Assembly: GCA_017621705.1 (NCBI GenBank)
Contig: JAGASR010000014.1
Span: forward strand, 1 to 64,000
Direction: 5' to 3'
From: Clostridia bacterium
GTDB lineage: Bacteria; Bacillota; Clostridia; Oscillospirales; UBA644
Length of the DNA: 64,000 nucleotides
The notes below the pieces were generated by a model. The model was not told the DNA's origin. It did not search any database and was given only the letters and a program-made list of their open reading frames with translations. Position 1 is the stretch's first letter. Every line of letters begins with the position of its first letter. The translations under genes were made by a program, and so were the position numbers. This document shows, one piece after another, positions 43,122 through 51,919 of the stretch.

Positions 43122-44726
43122 TTAGATGTTGTTCTGCTTTGTGTAGTTAGGAAGGAGCTTCGGAGAAACAGCAGAGGTTTCGATTCCTGCTTCTTTGATT
43201 TCGTTTTCGAATTTTTCGATATGTTTGAGGGTAAGTTCCCCGACGGTTGTATCTTTAGCAGCTTTAGCAGCGCTCTTACCTGCGCTTCTGCCGAATACGA
43301 TAATGTCGAGAAGGGAGTTACCCATAAGACGGTTCTTACCGTGAATACCGCCGACAGCTTCGCCTGCAACAAAGAGGTTCTTGATGTTGGTAGTCATGCA
43401 GTCGGGAGTGATATCGAGACCGCCGTTCTGATAGTGAAGGGTGGGGTAGATAAGGATAGGTTCTTTTCTGATATCGATACCGTACTTATCAAACATTCTC
43501 CACATTGCGGGAATTCTCTTCATAATAGTGCCTTCGCCGCCGATCTTTTCGATCATCGGAGTGTCGAGCCATACGCCGAATCCGTTGCCGGTGTCGATAC
43601 CGTTGCCTCTGTCGGAACATTCTCTGATTACGGATGCTGCTGTAACGTCACGTGTTTCAAGCGGATGCATGAAAACTTCACCGTTTTTGTTAACAAGTTT
43701 AGCACCGAGAGAACGTACTTTTTCGGTAACGAGAGCACCGAAGATCTGTTCGGGGAAAGCTGCACCTGTGGGGTGATACTGGAGAGTTTCAGCGTAAAGA
43801 AGTTTTGCGCCTGCTCTGTAACCGAGAACGAGACCGTCTGCGGTTGCACCGTAGTGGTTGGAAGTCGGGAAACCCTGATAATGCATACGACCTGCACCGC
43901 CGGTAGCAATTATAACAGTTTTAGCTTTTGCAACGAGAAGCTCTTTGGTTTCCATATTCATGAGGACTGCACCGGCAGCATTGCCGTTTTCGTCCATAAT
44001 GAGTTCGATAGCTGCGGTAAAGTCAATAACGGGAATATTTCTGTTAAGGACTTCATCTCGGAGTGTTCTCATGATCTCTGCGCCGGAGTAGTCTTTTGCT
44101 GCGTGCATACGTTTACGGGAAGTACCGCCGCCGTGGGTGGTGATCATTGTGCCGTCAGCGTCTTTATCGAATTCAACGCCGAGGTTGCTGAGCCACTGGA
44201 TAGCTTCGGGCGCATCGCAAACGAGCTTGGAAAGAAGCTCTCTCTTTGCTGCGAAATGTCCGCCGCCGAATGCGTCAACAAAGTGGATAGCAGGGGAGTC
44301 GTTCGGTTTATCAGCTGCCTGAATACCGCCTTCTGCCATCATGGTGTTTGCATCACCGATACGAAGTTTTGTAACGATCATTACGTCAGCGCCTGCTTCG
44401 TGAGCTTCGATAGCTGCAGAGGAACCTGCACCGCCGCCGCCGATAATGAGAACGTCTGTTTCGTAATCGGGATTGGAAAGATCAACACTGTCTGCGCTGA
44501 TACGGCTGTGAGCCTGGAGCATTTCAGCGAGTTCTGTGGGAACTTTTTCGCCTTTATTCGGACCTATTTTGAGGACTTCGAACTGGTCTGCTTTATAGTC
44601 GGGATGATATGCCGCGAGAAGGTCTTCCTTCTGTTTTGCGGTCATACGCTCGGGTTCTAAAGCAATATTCTTTTCTCTTGCCGCTTCAACTGCTGCAAGG
44701 GATTTCTGGAATTTTTCGGAATACAT
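43122..44726 (-). CDS. Fumarate reductase flavoprotein subunit, soluble TfrA/FrdA-like
   Basis: A 534-residue flavoprotein that should reduce fumarate to succinate. An extra N-terminal segment of about 85 residues precedes the FAD site IIGGGGAGSSAA (about 94-105). Active-site motifs are complete: YHPTG, EKVRSLGAKLVN (proton-shuttle Arg), TLHYQNGGL and GKNRLMGNSLLD. The His that binds FAD covalently in membrane Frd/Sdh is Asn here (DANTMMAEGG), so FAD should be non-covalent. No SdhC/D anchor gene is present. The ATG at 44726 is spaced 8 bases from GGGAGG; the ATG at 44732 is too close. It is encoded 14 bases after the iron-sulfur subunit. Confidence 0.92.
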   Translation of the reverse strand: MYSEKFQKSLAAVEAAREKNIALEPERMTAKQKEDLLAAYHPDYKADQFEVLKIGPNKGEKVPTELAEMLQAHSRISADSVDLSNPDYETDVLIIGGGGAGSSAAIEAHEAGADVMIVTKLRIGDANTMMAEGGIQAADKPNDSPAIHFVDAFGGGHFAAKRELLSKLVCDAPEAIQWLSNLGVEFDKDADGTMITTHGGGTSRKRMHAAKDYSGAEIMRTLRDEVLNRNIPVIDFTAAIELIMDENGNAAGAVLMNMETKELLVAKAKTVIIATGGAGRMHYQGFPTSNHYGATADGLVLGYRAGAKLLYAETLQYHPTGAAFPEQIFGALVTEKVRSLGAKLVNKNGEVFMHPLETRDVTAASVIRECSDRGNGIDTGNGFGVWLDTPMIEKIGGEGTIMKRIPAMWRMFDKYGIDIRKEPILIYPTLHYQNGGLDITPDCMTTNIKNLFVAGEAVGGIHGKNRLMGNSLLDIIVFGRSAGKSAAKAAKDTTVGELTLKHIEKFENEIKEAGIETSAVSPKLLPNYTKQNNI

Positions 44727-44740
44727 CTTCATACCCTCCC

Positions 44741-45415
44741 TTATTTCTCGATCTCTCTGGTGTTGTAGAGTTCTTTGAGTTCTTCAACGGGTTTCTGCAT
44801 AAGTGCTTCGATGAGTTCATTGAAAGAACCGTCTTTGATCTCTTTTACTCTGTTTTCAAGGTGGTCGCAGCCCGGAGCGAGGTATTTACCGTTGATTCTG
44901 CGGGCAAGCATTGCTACCTGAGGATGAGAAATACCTGCGGGACAACGGGAAGAACATACGCCGCACATTACGCAGTCAAAAGATTCTTCTGCGCATTTTT
45001 CGAAATCGCCTCTCTGAGCGTAAGCGATGTACTGCATAACGTTAAGTCCCTGAGTACAAGCTTTTGTACAAGCGTTACAGCCGACACATGCATAGATCTC
45101 GGGATAAAGCTGCATCATAACAGCTTCGGTCGGTTTGATAGTTTCCATATCGTAAACCTGTTTTACGAGCGGGAAGAAGGGGAGAGTAGCAATATACATA
45201 TTGTCTTCAACCTTCGTCTGGCAAGCAAGACAAGCTTTGAGTTCACGTTCGCCTTTTATACGGTAGATCGTAGCGCATGCGCCGCAGAAACCGTTACGGC
45301 ATCCGCAGCCTCTTACGAGCTGGTATCCTGCGTATTCCATGGCTGTCATTATCGTAAGATTTTCCGGCACGGAATATTTCTTGCCGAAAAGAAAGATATT
45401 TACCATATTTTCCAT
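44741..45415 (-). CDS. SdhB/TfrB-like iron-sulfur subunit of the soluble fumarate reductase
   Basis: A 224-residue protein with an N-terminal plant-type [2Fe-2S] ferredoxin domain (CRNGFCGAC and later CLAC, about 35-70) and two C-terminal cluster motifs, CVGCNACTKAC and CVMCGVCSSRCP (about 115-170). This is the layout of SdhB/FrdB. Methanogen TfrB carries an extra HdrB-like CCG half; here that half is absent and a separate HdrB is encoded in the operon. It should pass electrons to the flavoprotein next door. The ATG at 45415 follows AAAGGAG; the longer frame lies inside flxA. Confidence 0.9.
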   Translation of the reverse strand: MENMVNIFLFGKKYSVPENLTIMTAMEYAGYQLVRGCGCRNGFCGACATIYRIKGERELKACLACQTKVEDNMYIATLPFFPLVKQVYDMETIKPTEAVMMQLYPEIYACVGCNACTKACTQGLNVMQYIAYAQRGDFEKCAEESFDCVMCGVCSSRCPAGISHPQVAMLARRINGKYLAPGCDHLENRVKEIKDGSFNELIEALMQKPVEELKELYNTREIEK

Positions 45416-45428
45416 GTTGTTTTCTCCT

Positions 45429-46262
45429 TTAATATTCATCCGGAAGTTCATCAAGTTCGTCAAAACGGAATACCGGACCGTCTTTGCAGACATATTTGGA
45501 ACCTACGTTGCATCTGCCGCATTTTCCTACGCCGCATTTCATACGAAGTTCAAGGGTCGTATAAACCTGGCTTTTTTCAAAGCCGAGGGAGGTAAGACCT
45601 TCGAGCGTAAATTTGATCATTATCGGCGGACCGCAGAGAACTGCAGTTTTATCGGTATCGAAGCCGAGTTCTTTTACGTAGTTCGGAACGAATCCTACGT
45701 GACCGTCCCAACCTTCCTGCTCGCGGTCAATGGTAAGATGTACATCAACGCCTGCGTCATTGCACCATTCGTCGATGATCTCTTTGTAGTCGAGAAGGTC
45801 GTCTTTACTTCTTGAACCGTAAACGATATCGATCTTACCGTATCTGTCGCGATAGTGGCGGCAGTAGTTGATAACCGAACGGAGAGGCGCGAGACCTACA
45901 CCGCCCGCGATGAAGAGGAGGTTTTTGCCTGCGAATTCATCGTCAACGGGGAACGGATTGCCGTACGGACCTCTGATGGTGATCTGCTGGCCGACTTCAG
46001 CCGCGTGGAGCCATTCGGTAACGCATCCGCATTTTTTGATGGAGAATTCCATGAATTCTTCGTTTGTCGGAGACGAGGTTATGGAAAACATAGCTTCGCC
46101 TACACCGGGGATAGAAAGCATTGCGCACTGACCGGGACGGTGATCGAAAGCTTTCTTTCCGTCGGGAGTGACAACTCTGAAAGTTTTTATATCGGGAGTA
46201 TCAATTCTTATATCTGTAATAACACCGATCTTAGGGATCAAGGTTTCTTCTCTGTTGTTCAT
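45429..46262 (-). CDS. flxA: FAD/NAD(P)-binding oxidoreductase FlxA (NADH-oxidising subunit)
   Basis: A 277-residue ferredoxin-reductase-like protein: FAD domain (RPGQCAMLSIPG, FSITSSP), NAD site IAGGVGLAPLRSV (about 117-129) and C-terminal [2Fe-2S] ligands C243, C248, C251 and C259 (CGVGKCGRCNVG). It resembles FlxA of the FlxABCD-HdrABC complex, HydG of sulfhydrogenase and AsrB. Role: take hydride from NADH and feed electrons through FlxB/C/D to HdrA. Its ATG shares an A with the TAA of flxB (TAATG), so the full-length flxB frame was once coupled to it. Confidence 0.9.
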   Translation of the reverse strand: MNNREETLIPKIGVITDIRIDTPDIKTFRVVTPDGKKAFDHRPGQCAMLSIPGVGEAMFSITSSPTNEEFMEFSIKKCGCVTEWLHAAEVGQQITIRGPYGNPFPVDDEFAGKNLLFIAGGVGLAPLRSVINYCRHYRDRYGKIDIVYGSRSKDDLLDYKEIIDEWCNDAGVDVHLTIDREQEGWDGHVGFVPNYVKELGFDTDKTAVLCGPPIMIKFTLEGLTSLGFEKSQVYTTLELRMKCGVGKCGRCNVGSKYVCKDGPVFRFDELDELPDEY

Positions 46263-47284
46263 TAATTTTCCCCTCCGATCTTTTTCATTACTTTAACGAT
46301 ATTCATCGAGATCGGACACTTGGAAAGACATCTGCCGCATCCGACACAACCGAATATGCCGTCATTATTTTCGGGATAGTAAACAAGTTTATGCATGAAA
46401 CGCTAACGGAAACGTTCTTTCTGAGAAAGTCTGTTGTTGCCGTGCGCCATTCTTGTGAATTCTGAATACATGCAGGAGTCCCAGCATCTGAAACGGATAA
46501 CGCCGTTACCGGTGTTGAAATCCTTTATGTCGTAGCACTGACAGGTCGGGCATACGAAAGTACATGTGCCGCAACCGAGGCAGGATTCGGAAAGTTCAGC
46601 CCATGCGGGGTGATCGAAATACTGCTCGGTCTTGCCACCGCCGAATGCTTCGGTTTTAAGATCGGCAAGGGGAAGCTTTGCCATGATCTTATTGATCTTT
46701 TCTTTCTGCTCTTCAACGGGTGCATTGTCGCATTCTTCGGTAAGATCTGCAATTTTGGAAAGGAGATCTGCGCCCTTTGCAGTGTTGCTTTCAAAGAAAA
46801 TTTCTGTTTCGGTCTTCCATACCGTTACATCGCCTTTCGGAACTGCAGGATCAATACCGAAAGCCTTGCAGAAGCAGGTCTCGGACGGTTTTGTGCAGGC
46901 AACGGAGACGATTATGCTATGCTCTCTCTTCGAAGCATAGTAGCTGTCTACGGGCATGGTAAGAAATACTCTGTCAAGAATATCAAAGCTTCTTACGTCA
47001 CACGCGCGAACACCGAAAATAACGAAATCTTCAGTTTCTTCTCTCGTATCGATGATCTCGATATTTTTACCGGAGGTCTTGAACTCCATCATATCTTCGG
47101 TCTGAGGGAAGAAGAATTCTTTGGGGCTTTTTACGGTATTAAGTGCATTTGACCATTTAACACCGTTTTCCCATTTTTTATAAGTAGCTTTTCCGTCGCT
47201 TCCGTCAACGGGAAGATATAATGCCAGCGATTCCGCGATTTTTGCAAAAACGCTGTCAATCGCATTGATAGAACACTTACGCAT
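46262..47284 (-). pseudogene. flxB: Iron-sulfur subunit FlxB interrupted by an in-frame TAG (codon 294 of 340)
   Basis: The frame from ATG 47284 (AGGGGG upstream) reads an AsrA/FlxB-like protein with VFGVRACDVRSFDILD and a [4Fe-4S] motif CLGCGTCTFVCP (about 235-246). It then meets TAG at 46405-46403, in the context KERFR-TAG-RFMHKLVYYPE. The same frame continues for 46 sense codons with a second cluster motif CVGCGRCLSKCP and ends in TAA overlapping the flxA ATG. The family has this tail, so TAG replaces a sense codon, probably CAG (Gln). Either a nonsense mutation or base error, or readthrough. The 293-residue truncated product would lack the second cluster. The downstream ATG at 46396 has no ribosome binding site. 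Confidence 0.85.
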
Positions 47285-48272
47285 CTTTATTCCCCCTGTC
47301 GAAAACTTCGCCCGGTTCAAGGTCTTCCGTCGTATAGTTAACGAGCGGTGCTCTAGAACCGACTTCTGCGCCTGCCTGATATTCGCCGTAGAATTCGTTC
47401 ATATCTTTGATGAATTTACGGTTGAGCAGGTGGAGAGGAATATTCTGAGGACATACTCTTGAGCATTCGCCGCAGTCTGTGCATCTGCCTGCAACGTGGA
47501 ATGCTCTGATGATATGGAACATCTGTTCTTCGAAACTGTTTGCGGGAGATTTGTTTTCAACGCCGGACTTCGGATTGTTGAAAACGCATTTTTCACAGGT
47601 GCAAGCAGGGCATACGTCTCTGCATGCATTGCATCTGATACAACGGGAAAGTTCGTTCTGCCAGAATGCAAATCTTTCATCGGGAGTCATTGCTTCGAGT
47701 TTTGCAACTTCGTCGAAACGGCCGGAATCGATAACGTCACCGTCTTCACCGATAAGTTCGTCGTAAGCAACGTGCTTTTTGCTCTTACAGTTTATGCATC
47801 TTTCCGCAAGAACATCTTTTGCATCGATAAGCGTGGGCTCATCAGTGTATATAGTAGATACAGCGATCTTTTCGCCGCATTCTATTTTACAGATACCGTC
47901 TCCGCAGATAGCTTTGATTTTATCTATATCAGCCATACCTTCGCATGGAATACCGACCGCATAAACTTTTTCACGGTCAAATCTATGCTCGGTAAGGAGC
48001 TGGTTGAAGCTGTATGTGTCGCAAGGTTTGAGGAAAACAAGGATCTTGCCTTCGCACTTTGCGGTCTTGGAGATAAGATATTTGGAGAAGTTTGCTCTGC
48101 AGAAATCATTCCATACAAATTCGTTTTTAAGTTCTTCTTCGGTCTCGAAAAGGGCAGGGGTGATGTCGTAATCAAACTCGCCTTTTTTCCAGCCGAGAAC
48201 ACAGCTTACGGTTCCGTCGTTAAGTAATGCAACCGCTTTTTCAATGAGCTGTTCGCAAGTTATTTTTTGCAT
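47277..48272 (-). CDS. flxC: Iron-sulfur protein FlxC
   Basis: A 331-residue protein with an N-terminal region of about 160 residues (VFLKPCDTYSFNQLL, related to FlxB-type and hydrogenase-beta proteins), a Cys-rich middle (ERCINCKSKKH), and two ferredoxin-like motifs CIRCNACRDVCPAC (about 213-226) and CTDCGECSRVCP (about 266-277). It relays electrons between FlxA/B and FlxD-HdrA. The ATG overlaps the flxD end by 13 bases, with GGAGG ahead of it, and the end overlaps flxB. Such overlaps across the module indicate a fixed complex. Confidence 0.87.
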   Translation of the reverse strand: MQKITCEQLIEKAVALLNDGTVSCVLGWKKGEFDYDITPALFETEEELKNEFVWNDFCRANFSKYLISKTAKCEGKILVFLKPCDTYSFNQLLTEHRFDREKVYAVGIPCEGMADIDKIKAICGDGICKIECGEKIAVSTIYTDEPTLIDAKDVLAERCINCKSKKHVAYDELIGEDGDVIDSGRFDEVAKLEAMTPDERFAFWQNELSRCIRCNACRDVCPACTCEKCVFNNPKSGVENKSPANSFEEQMFHIIRAFHVAGRCTDCGECSRVCPQNIPLHLLNRKFIKDMNEFYGEYQAGAEVGSRAPLVNYTTEDLEPGEVFDRGNKDA

Positions 48273-48694
48273 CTCAGATCCTCCAATCTCTTGTTTTCTC
48301 CGAGTGCGGCAACTTTTTCGGCAAAGTCGTTCATCGTTGCCGCGAATTTAGCACCTTCCGCTGCCGATACCCATTCAACGCGGGTTCTTTCTCTTTCAAT
48401 ACCGAGGAAGTCGAGCATCGAGAAAAGAGCCGCCATTCTGCGCCTGGTATAGTAGTTACCGGAAGTGTAGTGGCAGTCGCCGGGATGGCAACCGCAGATT
48501 ATAACACCGTCTGCGCCTTTCTGGAATGCACGGAGAATAAACATCGGGTTTACTCTGCACGAGCAGGGCACACGGATTATTTTAACGTCCGCAGGGTAGT
48601 TGAGTCTGTTGTTACCGGCAAGGTCTGCGCCGGCATAAGAACACCAGTTACAGCAAAACGCAACTATCAGGGGTTTGTATTCTTTCATTTGCAT
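48260..48694 (-). CDS. flxD: MvhD/FlxD electron-transfer subunit
   Basis: A 144-residue protein of the MvhD family, which links hydrogenase or Flx modules to HdrA through a [2Fe-2S] cluster. Cysteines are in FCCNWCSYAGADLAG, VPCSCRV and CGCHPGDCHY. The ATG at 48694 has GGAGG 10 bases upstream; the ATG at 48688 overlaps the hdrA stop (ATGA) and is an alternative. It lies between hdrA and flxC, exactly where an adaptor is expected. Confidence 0.93.
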   Translation of the reverse strand: MQMKEYKPLIVAFCCNWCSYAGADLAGNNRLNYPADVKIIRVPCSCRVNPMFILRAFQKGADGVIICGCHPGDCHYTSGNYYTRRRMAALFSMLDFLGIERERTRVEWVSAAEGAKFAATMNDFAEKVAALGENKRLEDLRCKK

Positions 48695-50679
48695 ATTGCG
48701 TCTACCTCCGCCATGATCTGTTCGTTAGCAAAGCCTTTAAGGTCCATAGCTCCGGAAGGACAAGCAACCGTACAAGCACCGCAACCCTGACATACCGCAG
48801 GATTTACGCTTGCAACTCTTCTTATCTTCGTCGTTCTGTCGGGCATACGGAATTCTTTGTCTATATAGCTGATTGCGCCGTACGGGCATACTCTCTGACA
48901 GGAAGAACAACCGTTACACATAAGTTCATCGGAGTTTGCAACGCAGGGGTTACCTGTGAGCTTATCTTTAGCGAGAAGACCGATAACTTTCGATGCTGCA
49001 GCGCCTGCCTGAGAAACTGTTTCGGGAATATCTTTCGGACCCTGACAGGTACCGGAAAGGAATACGCCTGCGGTCGGGCTCTCAACGGGACGGAGCTTCG
49101 GATGAGCTTCTGTAAAGAAGTCGTTTGTGTCCATACTTGCGGTAAGCATAGTAGCAAGAGGACGTGCGGACTTATCGGGTTCGATAGCTGCTGCGAGAAC
49201 TACGAGATCCGCATCGATATGGAGCTGTTTGTTGTCGAGAAGATCGGATGCCTGAACTTTGAGCTTATCGCCTTCGGGAACAACTTTACCAACCATACCT
49301 TTAATATAATGTACACCGTATTCTTCAACTGCTCTGCGGTAAAATTCATCGAAGTTCTTACCGGGAGTTCTTACGTCAATGTAGAATACGTATACTTCGG
49401 TATCGGGATATTTATCTCTTGTGAGCATTGCGTGTTTTGCCGTGTACATACAGCAGATCTTGGAACAGTATTCCTTGCCCTTTTCAGCGCATGCCGCACA
49501 ACGGGAACCTACGCACTGTACGAAAACGATAGTATGAGGATGCTTGTGGTCGGACGGACGGAGAAGTTTGCCTGCGGTCGGACCTGCGGCATTCGTCAGT
49601 CTTTCGAATTCAAGAGAAGTGATTACGTCTTTCGACTGATTATAAGCATATTCATCGAATTTATCCATGCTGATCGGATTGAAACCGGTAGCAACAACGA
49701 TTGCCCCGTATTTTTCTTCGATGATCTCATCCTGCTGTTTATAATCGATAGCGCCTGCGGCACATACTTTTGCGCAAAGACCGCATTTGCCGTTTTTAAG
49801 CATGTTACAGTGGTTGGGATCGATGGTCGCAACCTTGGGAACTGCCTGCGCGAAGGGGATATAGATCGCTGTGCGGTTGTCCATACCGAGGTTGAATTCG
49901 TTGGGAACTTTCTTCATCGGGCATTTTTCAACGCAAGCGCCGCAACCGGTACAAACATCTTCTTTGACATAACGAGCGCGTCTCTTGATCTTAACGTCGA
50001 AATTACCTACGAAACCGCCGACTTCAGCAACTTCGCTGTAGGAGAATATTCTGATCTTGTCGTTCTGTGCAACGTCAACCATTTTCGGGGTGAGGATGCA
50101 AGCCGCACAGTCAAGAGTCGGGAATGTCTTGTCAAGCTGAGCCATCTTACCGCCGATAGTGGGCTGCTTTTCAACGATATCTACAGGGAAGCCTGCATCA
50201 GCGATATCAAGAGCAGTCTGAATCCCCGCAATACCGCCGCCGATTACAAGCGCACGTTTTGTTACGGGAGATTCACCGGGGATAAGAGGTGTGTTGAGGT
50301 TTACTTTTGCGATCGCCGCTTTACCGAGGATGATCGCTTTTTCTGTACCGATGGGCATTTCTTTATGTACCCAGGAGCACTGTTCACGAATGTTTGCGAT
50401 CTCTACCATGTAGGGGTTGAGACCTGCGGCTGCCGCGGTCTTGCGGAAAGTCGCTTCGTGCATACGGGGAGAGCAGGAACAAACTACTATACCCGTAAGG
50501 TTGTGTTCTTTAACGGCATTTTTGATCATATCCTGACCTGCCTGAGAACACATATACTGATAATTGGTGGAATATACTACTCCGGGCTCGTTTTTAAGAG
50601 CTTCGGAGACTGCCTGTACGTCTACTGTACCTGCGATATTACTGCCGCACCAACATACAAAAACGCCGATTCTCTGCAT
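48685..50679 (-). CDS. hdrA: Heterodisulfide reductase subunit A-like, electron-bifurcating flavoprotein
   Basis: A 664-residue protein. The N-terminal region has VCSCSPRMHEATFR and IREQCSWVH. The FAD site is VIGGGIAGIQTALDIA (about 145-160). Inserted ferredoxin motifs are CTGCGACVEKCP and CGLCAKVC, and the C-terminal ones are CNGCSSCQRVCP and CQGCGACTVACP. FAD in HdrA is the bifurcation point in HdrABC complexes (known for methanogens), sending one electron to ferredoxin and one to HdrC/B. All cysteine codons are normal; no UGA is needed. In an organism with no visible CoM/CoB chemistry it must use another acceptor. It overlaps flxD by 10 bases. Confidence 0.95.
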   Translation of the reverse strand: MQRIGVFVCWCGSNIAGTVDVQAVSEALKNEPGVVYSTNYQYMCSQAGQDMIKNAVKEHNLTGIVVCSCSPRMHEATFRKTAAAAGLNPYMVEIANIREQCSWVHKEMPIGTEKAIILGKAAIAKVNLNTPLIPGESPVTKRALVIGGGIAGIQTALDIADAGFPVDIVEKQPTIGGKMAQLDKTFPTLDCAACILTPKMVDVAQNDKIRIFSYSEVAEVGGFVGNFDVKIKRRARYVKEDVCTGCGACVEKCPMKKVPNEFNLGMDNRTAIYIPFAQAVPKVATIDPNHCNMLKNGKCGLCAKVCAAGAIDYKQQDEIIEEKYGAIVVATGFNPISMDKFDEYAYNQSKDVITSLEFERLTNAAGPTAGKLLRPSDHKHPHTIVFVQCVGSRCAACAEKGKEYCSKICCMYTAKHAMLTRDKYPDTEVYVFYIDVRTPGKNFDEFYRRAVEEYGVHYIKGMVGKVVPEGDKLKVQASDLLDNKQLHIDADLVVLAAAIEPDKSARPLATMLTASMDTNDFFTEAHPKLRPVESPTAGVFLSGTCQGPKDIPETVSQAGAAASKVIGLLAKDKLTGNPCVANSDELMCNGCSSCQRVCPYGAISYIDKEFRMPDRTTKIRRVASVNPAVCQGCGACTVACPSGAMDLKGFANEQIMAEVDAICK

Positions 50680-50693
50680 TTCTATTCCACTCC

Positions 50694-51080
50694 TTACTTA
50701 CTGTATTTTCTGAATGCGCTGACGATTGCCTGCTGGGGCATATCATCGTCGAGTTTTGCGGGGACATCGTCCGCTTTCAATCTGTTTGCACCCTGTTGAC
50801 GGATAACTGAAAGACGGACTGCTTCGATCAGTTTTGCGGGTTCAACGCCTCTCGGGCATCTGTCAACACACGCAAAGCAAGTAAGACATCTGTAAAGAGA
50901 TTCGGACTTCATAAGAGGTTCGATATCGCCTTTTTCAACCATACTTACAAACTGATGCGGATGATATTCCATTTCGTCGTATGCAGGGCAGGTTGCGGAA
51001 CATTTGCCGCATTTCATGCATTTTTTCGGGTTGACGCCGCTCATTCTGAGCATTTCGTCGCGAAGATACTCTTTATTCAT
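50694..51080 (-). CDS. hdrC: Heterodisulfide reductase subunit C-like
   Basis: A 128-residue protein with two [4Fe-4S] motifs, CMKCGKCSATCP (about 18-29) and CLTCFACVDRCP (about 63-74). It is the wire between HdrA and HdrB. The ATG overlaps the hdrB stop by eight bases and follows AAGGAGG. The length is slightly below that of methanogen HdrC, but both clusters are intact. Confidence 0.93.
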   Translation of the reverse strand: MNKEYLRDEMLRMSGVNPKKCMKCGKCSATCPAYDEMEYHPHQFVSMVEKGDIEPLMKSESLYRCLTCFACVDRCPRGVEPAKLIEAVRLSVIRQQGANRLKADDVPAKLDDDMPQQAIVSAFRKYSK

Positions 51081-51861
51081 TTGTATCCTCCTTTACGCCG
51101 AGAGCTTCAGCCAGAAGCTCTGTGAAATATACAACGGGAATATCTGCACCGTTTTTGATAAGATTGTATTTGCAGAGCGGACAAGCCGTGATTATCATTT
51201 CGGCACCTGCCGCTTTTGCGTTTTCAACAACCGCAAGGCTCTTTTTCTTTGCAAGCTCGGGGCTTTCAAAAGAAACGTATCCGCCGCAGCATTCGTTACG
51301 GTTTGCGTATACTACTGCATCGGCGCCCATTGCCTTGATAAGATCTTCCATGATCTTCGGGTTTTCGGGATCGTCCATTTTCATTACAGAGTTCGGTCTT
51401 AAAAGAAGACATCCGTAATAAGCCGCGATTTTCTTGCCTTTAAGCGGATTTACGACCTTTGCTTTAACTGCGTCGAAACCTGCAACATCGCGAAGCATCT
51501 CAAGATAATGGTAAACCTGAGTTTCGCCGTTGTAAGGTTCTTCGGCCATATATCTGTTTACTTTGTCGGCAAACTCTTTGTCTGTCTGTATTGCATGGTT
51601 TGTCTGTTTTATAACGTTGTGACACGCGGAGCAAACCGATACGAGCGGCTGATCTTTGCTCTTTGCCTCTTTGAGCGCACGTACGGACGAGAGTTTTGTT
51701 GCAACCTCGTCTTTAGCCGTAGAGAAAACGCCGCCGCAGCACTGCCAGTTTTCAATTTCTTCCAACGTAATGCCCAAAACTTCGGCAGATCGTCTTGCAT
51801 AAATATCAAGATCTTTTGCCTTGTTTTTTAAGGTACATCCGGGAAAATAACTAAATTTCAT
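51073..51861 (-). CDS. hdrB: Heterodisulfide reductase subunit B-like (two CCG domains)
   Basis: A 262-residue protein with both cysteine-rich CCG motifs complete: PGCTLKNKAKDL, WQCCGGVFS, CSACHN, and GCLLLRPN, ECCGGYVSFES, ACPLCKYN. In HdrB these hold two non-cubane [4Fe-4S] clusters that reduce a disulfide. No DsrC, CoM or CoB partner is encoded nearby, while a fumarate reductase without a CCG domain is, so HdrB probably hands electrons there, directly or through a dithiol. It is the first of the seven Hdr-Flx genes; fumC ends 58 bases upstream with no terminator between. Confidence 0.94.
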   Translation of the reverse strand: MKFSYFPGCTLKNKAKDLDIYARRSAEVLGITLEEIENWQCCGGVFSTAKDEVATKLSSVRALKEAKSKDQPLVSVCSACHNVIKQTNHAIQTDKEFADKVNRYMAEEPYNGETQVYHYLEMLRDVAGFDAVKAKVVNPLKGKKIAAYYGCLLLRPNSVMKMDDPENPKIMEDLIKAMGADAVVYANRNECCGGYVSFESPELAKKKSLAVVENAKAAGAEMIITACPLCKYNLIKNGADIPVVYFTELLAEALGVKEDTNE

Positions 51862-51919
51862 ATTTAATTACCTGTTTCCTCTCTATGCCTGTTCTTCCTT
51901 ATTAAAATTAAAGAGTTCT

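Noticed and set aside
43221..44660. Open frame of 479 codons antisense to the fumarate-reductase flavoprotein
   Set aside because: Same antisense artefact; the minus-strand protein has complete FAD and active-site motifs.
46403..46405. TAG as a reassigned sense codon or pyrrolysine
   Set aside because: Other genes here end normally in TAG (53348, 40413, 12197), and no pyl genes are visible, so general reassignment is not supported; a mutation or error is simpler.
48685..50679. Selenocysteine in HdrA
   Set aside because: All expected cysteines are encoded by normal Cys codons and no in-frame TGA occurs.
49102..50799. Open frame of 565 codons on the plus strand, antisense to hdrA
   Set aside because: It mirrors the biased codons of hdrA, has a low-complexity Cys/Phe-rich product, lacks a ribosome binding site, and covers a gene with clear motifs.
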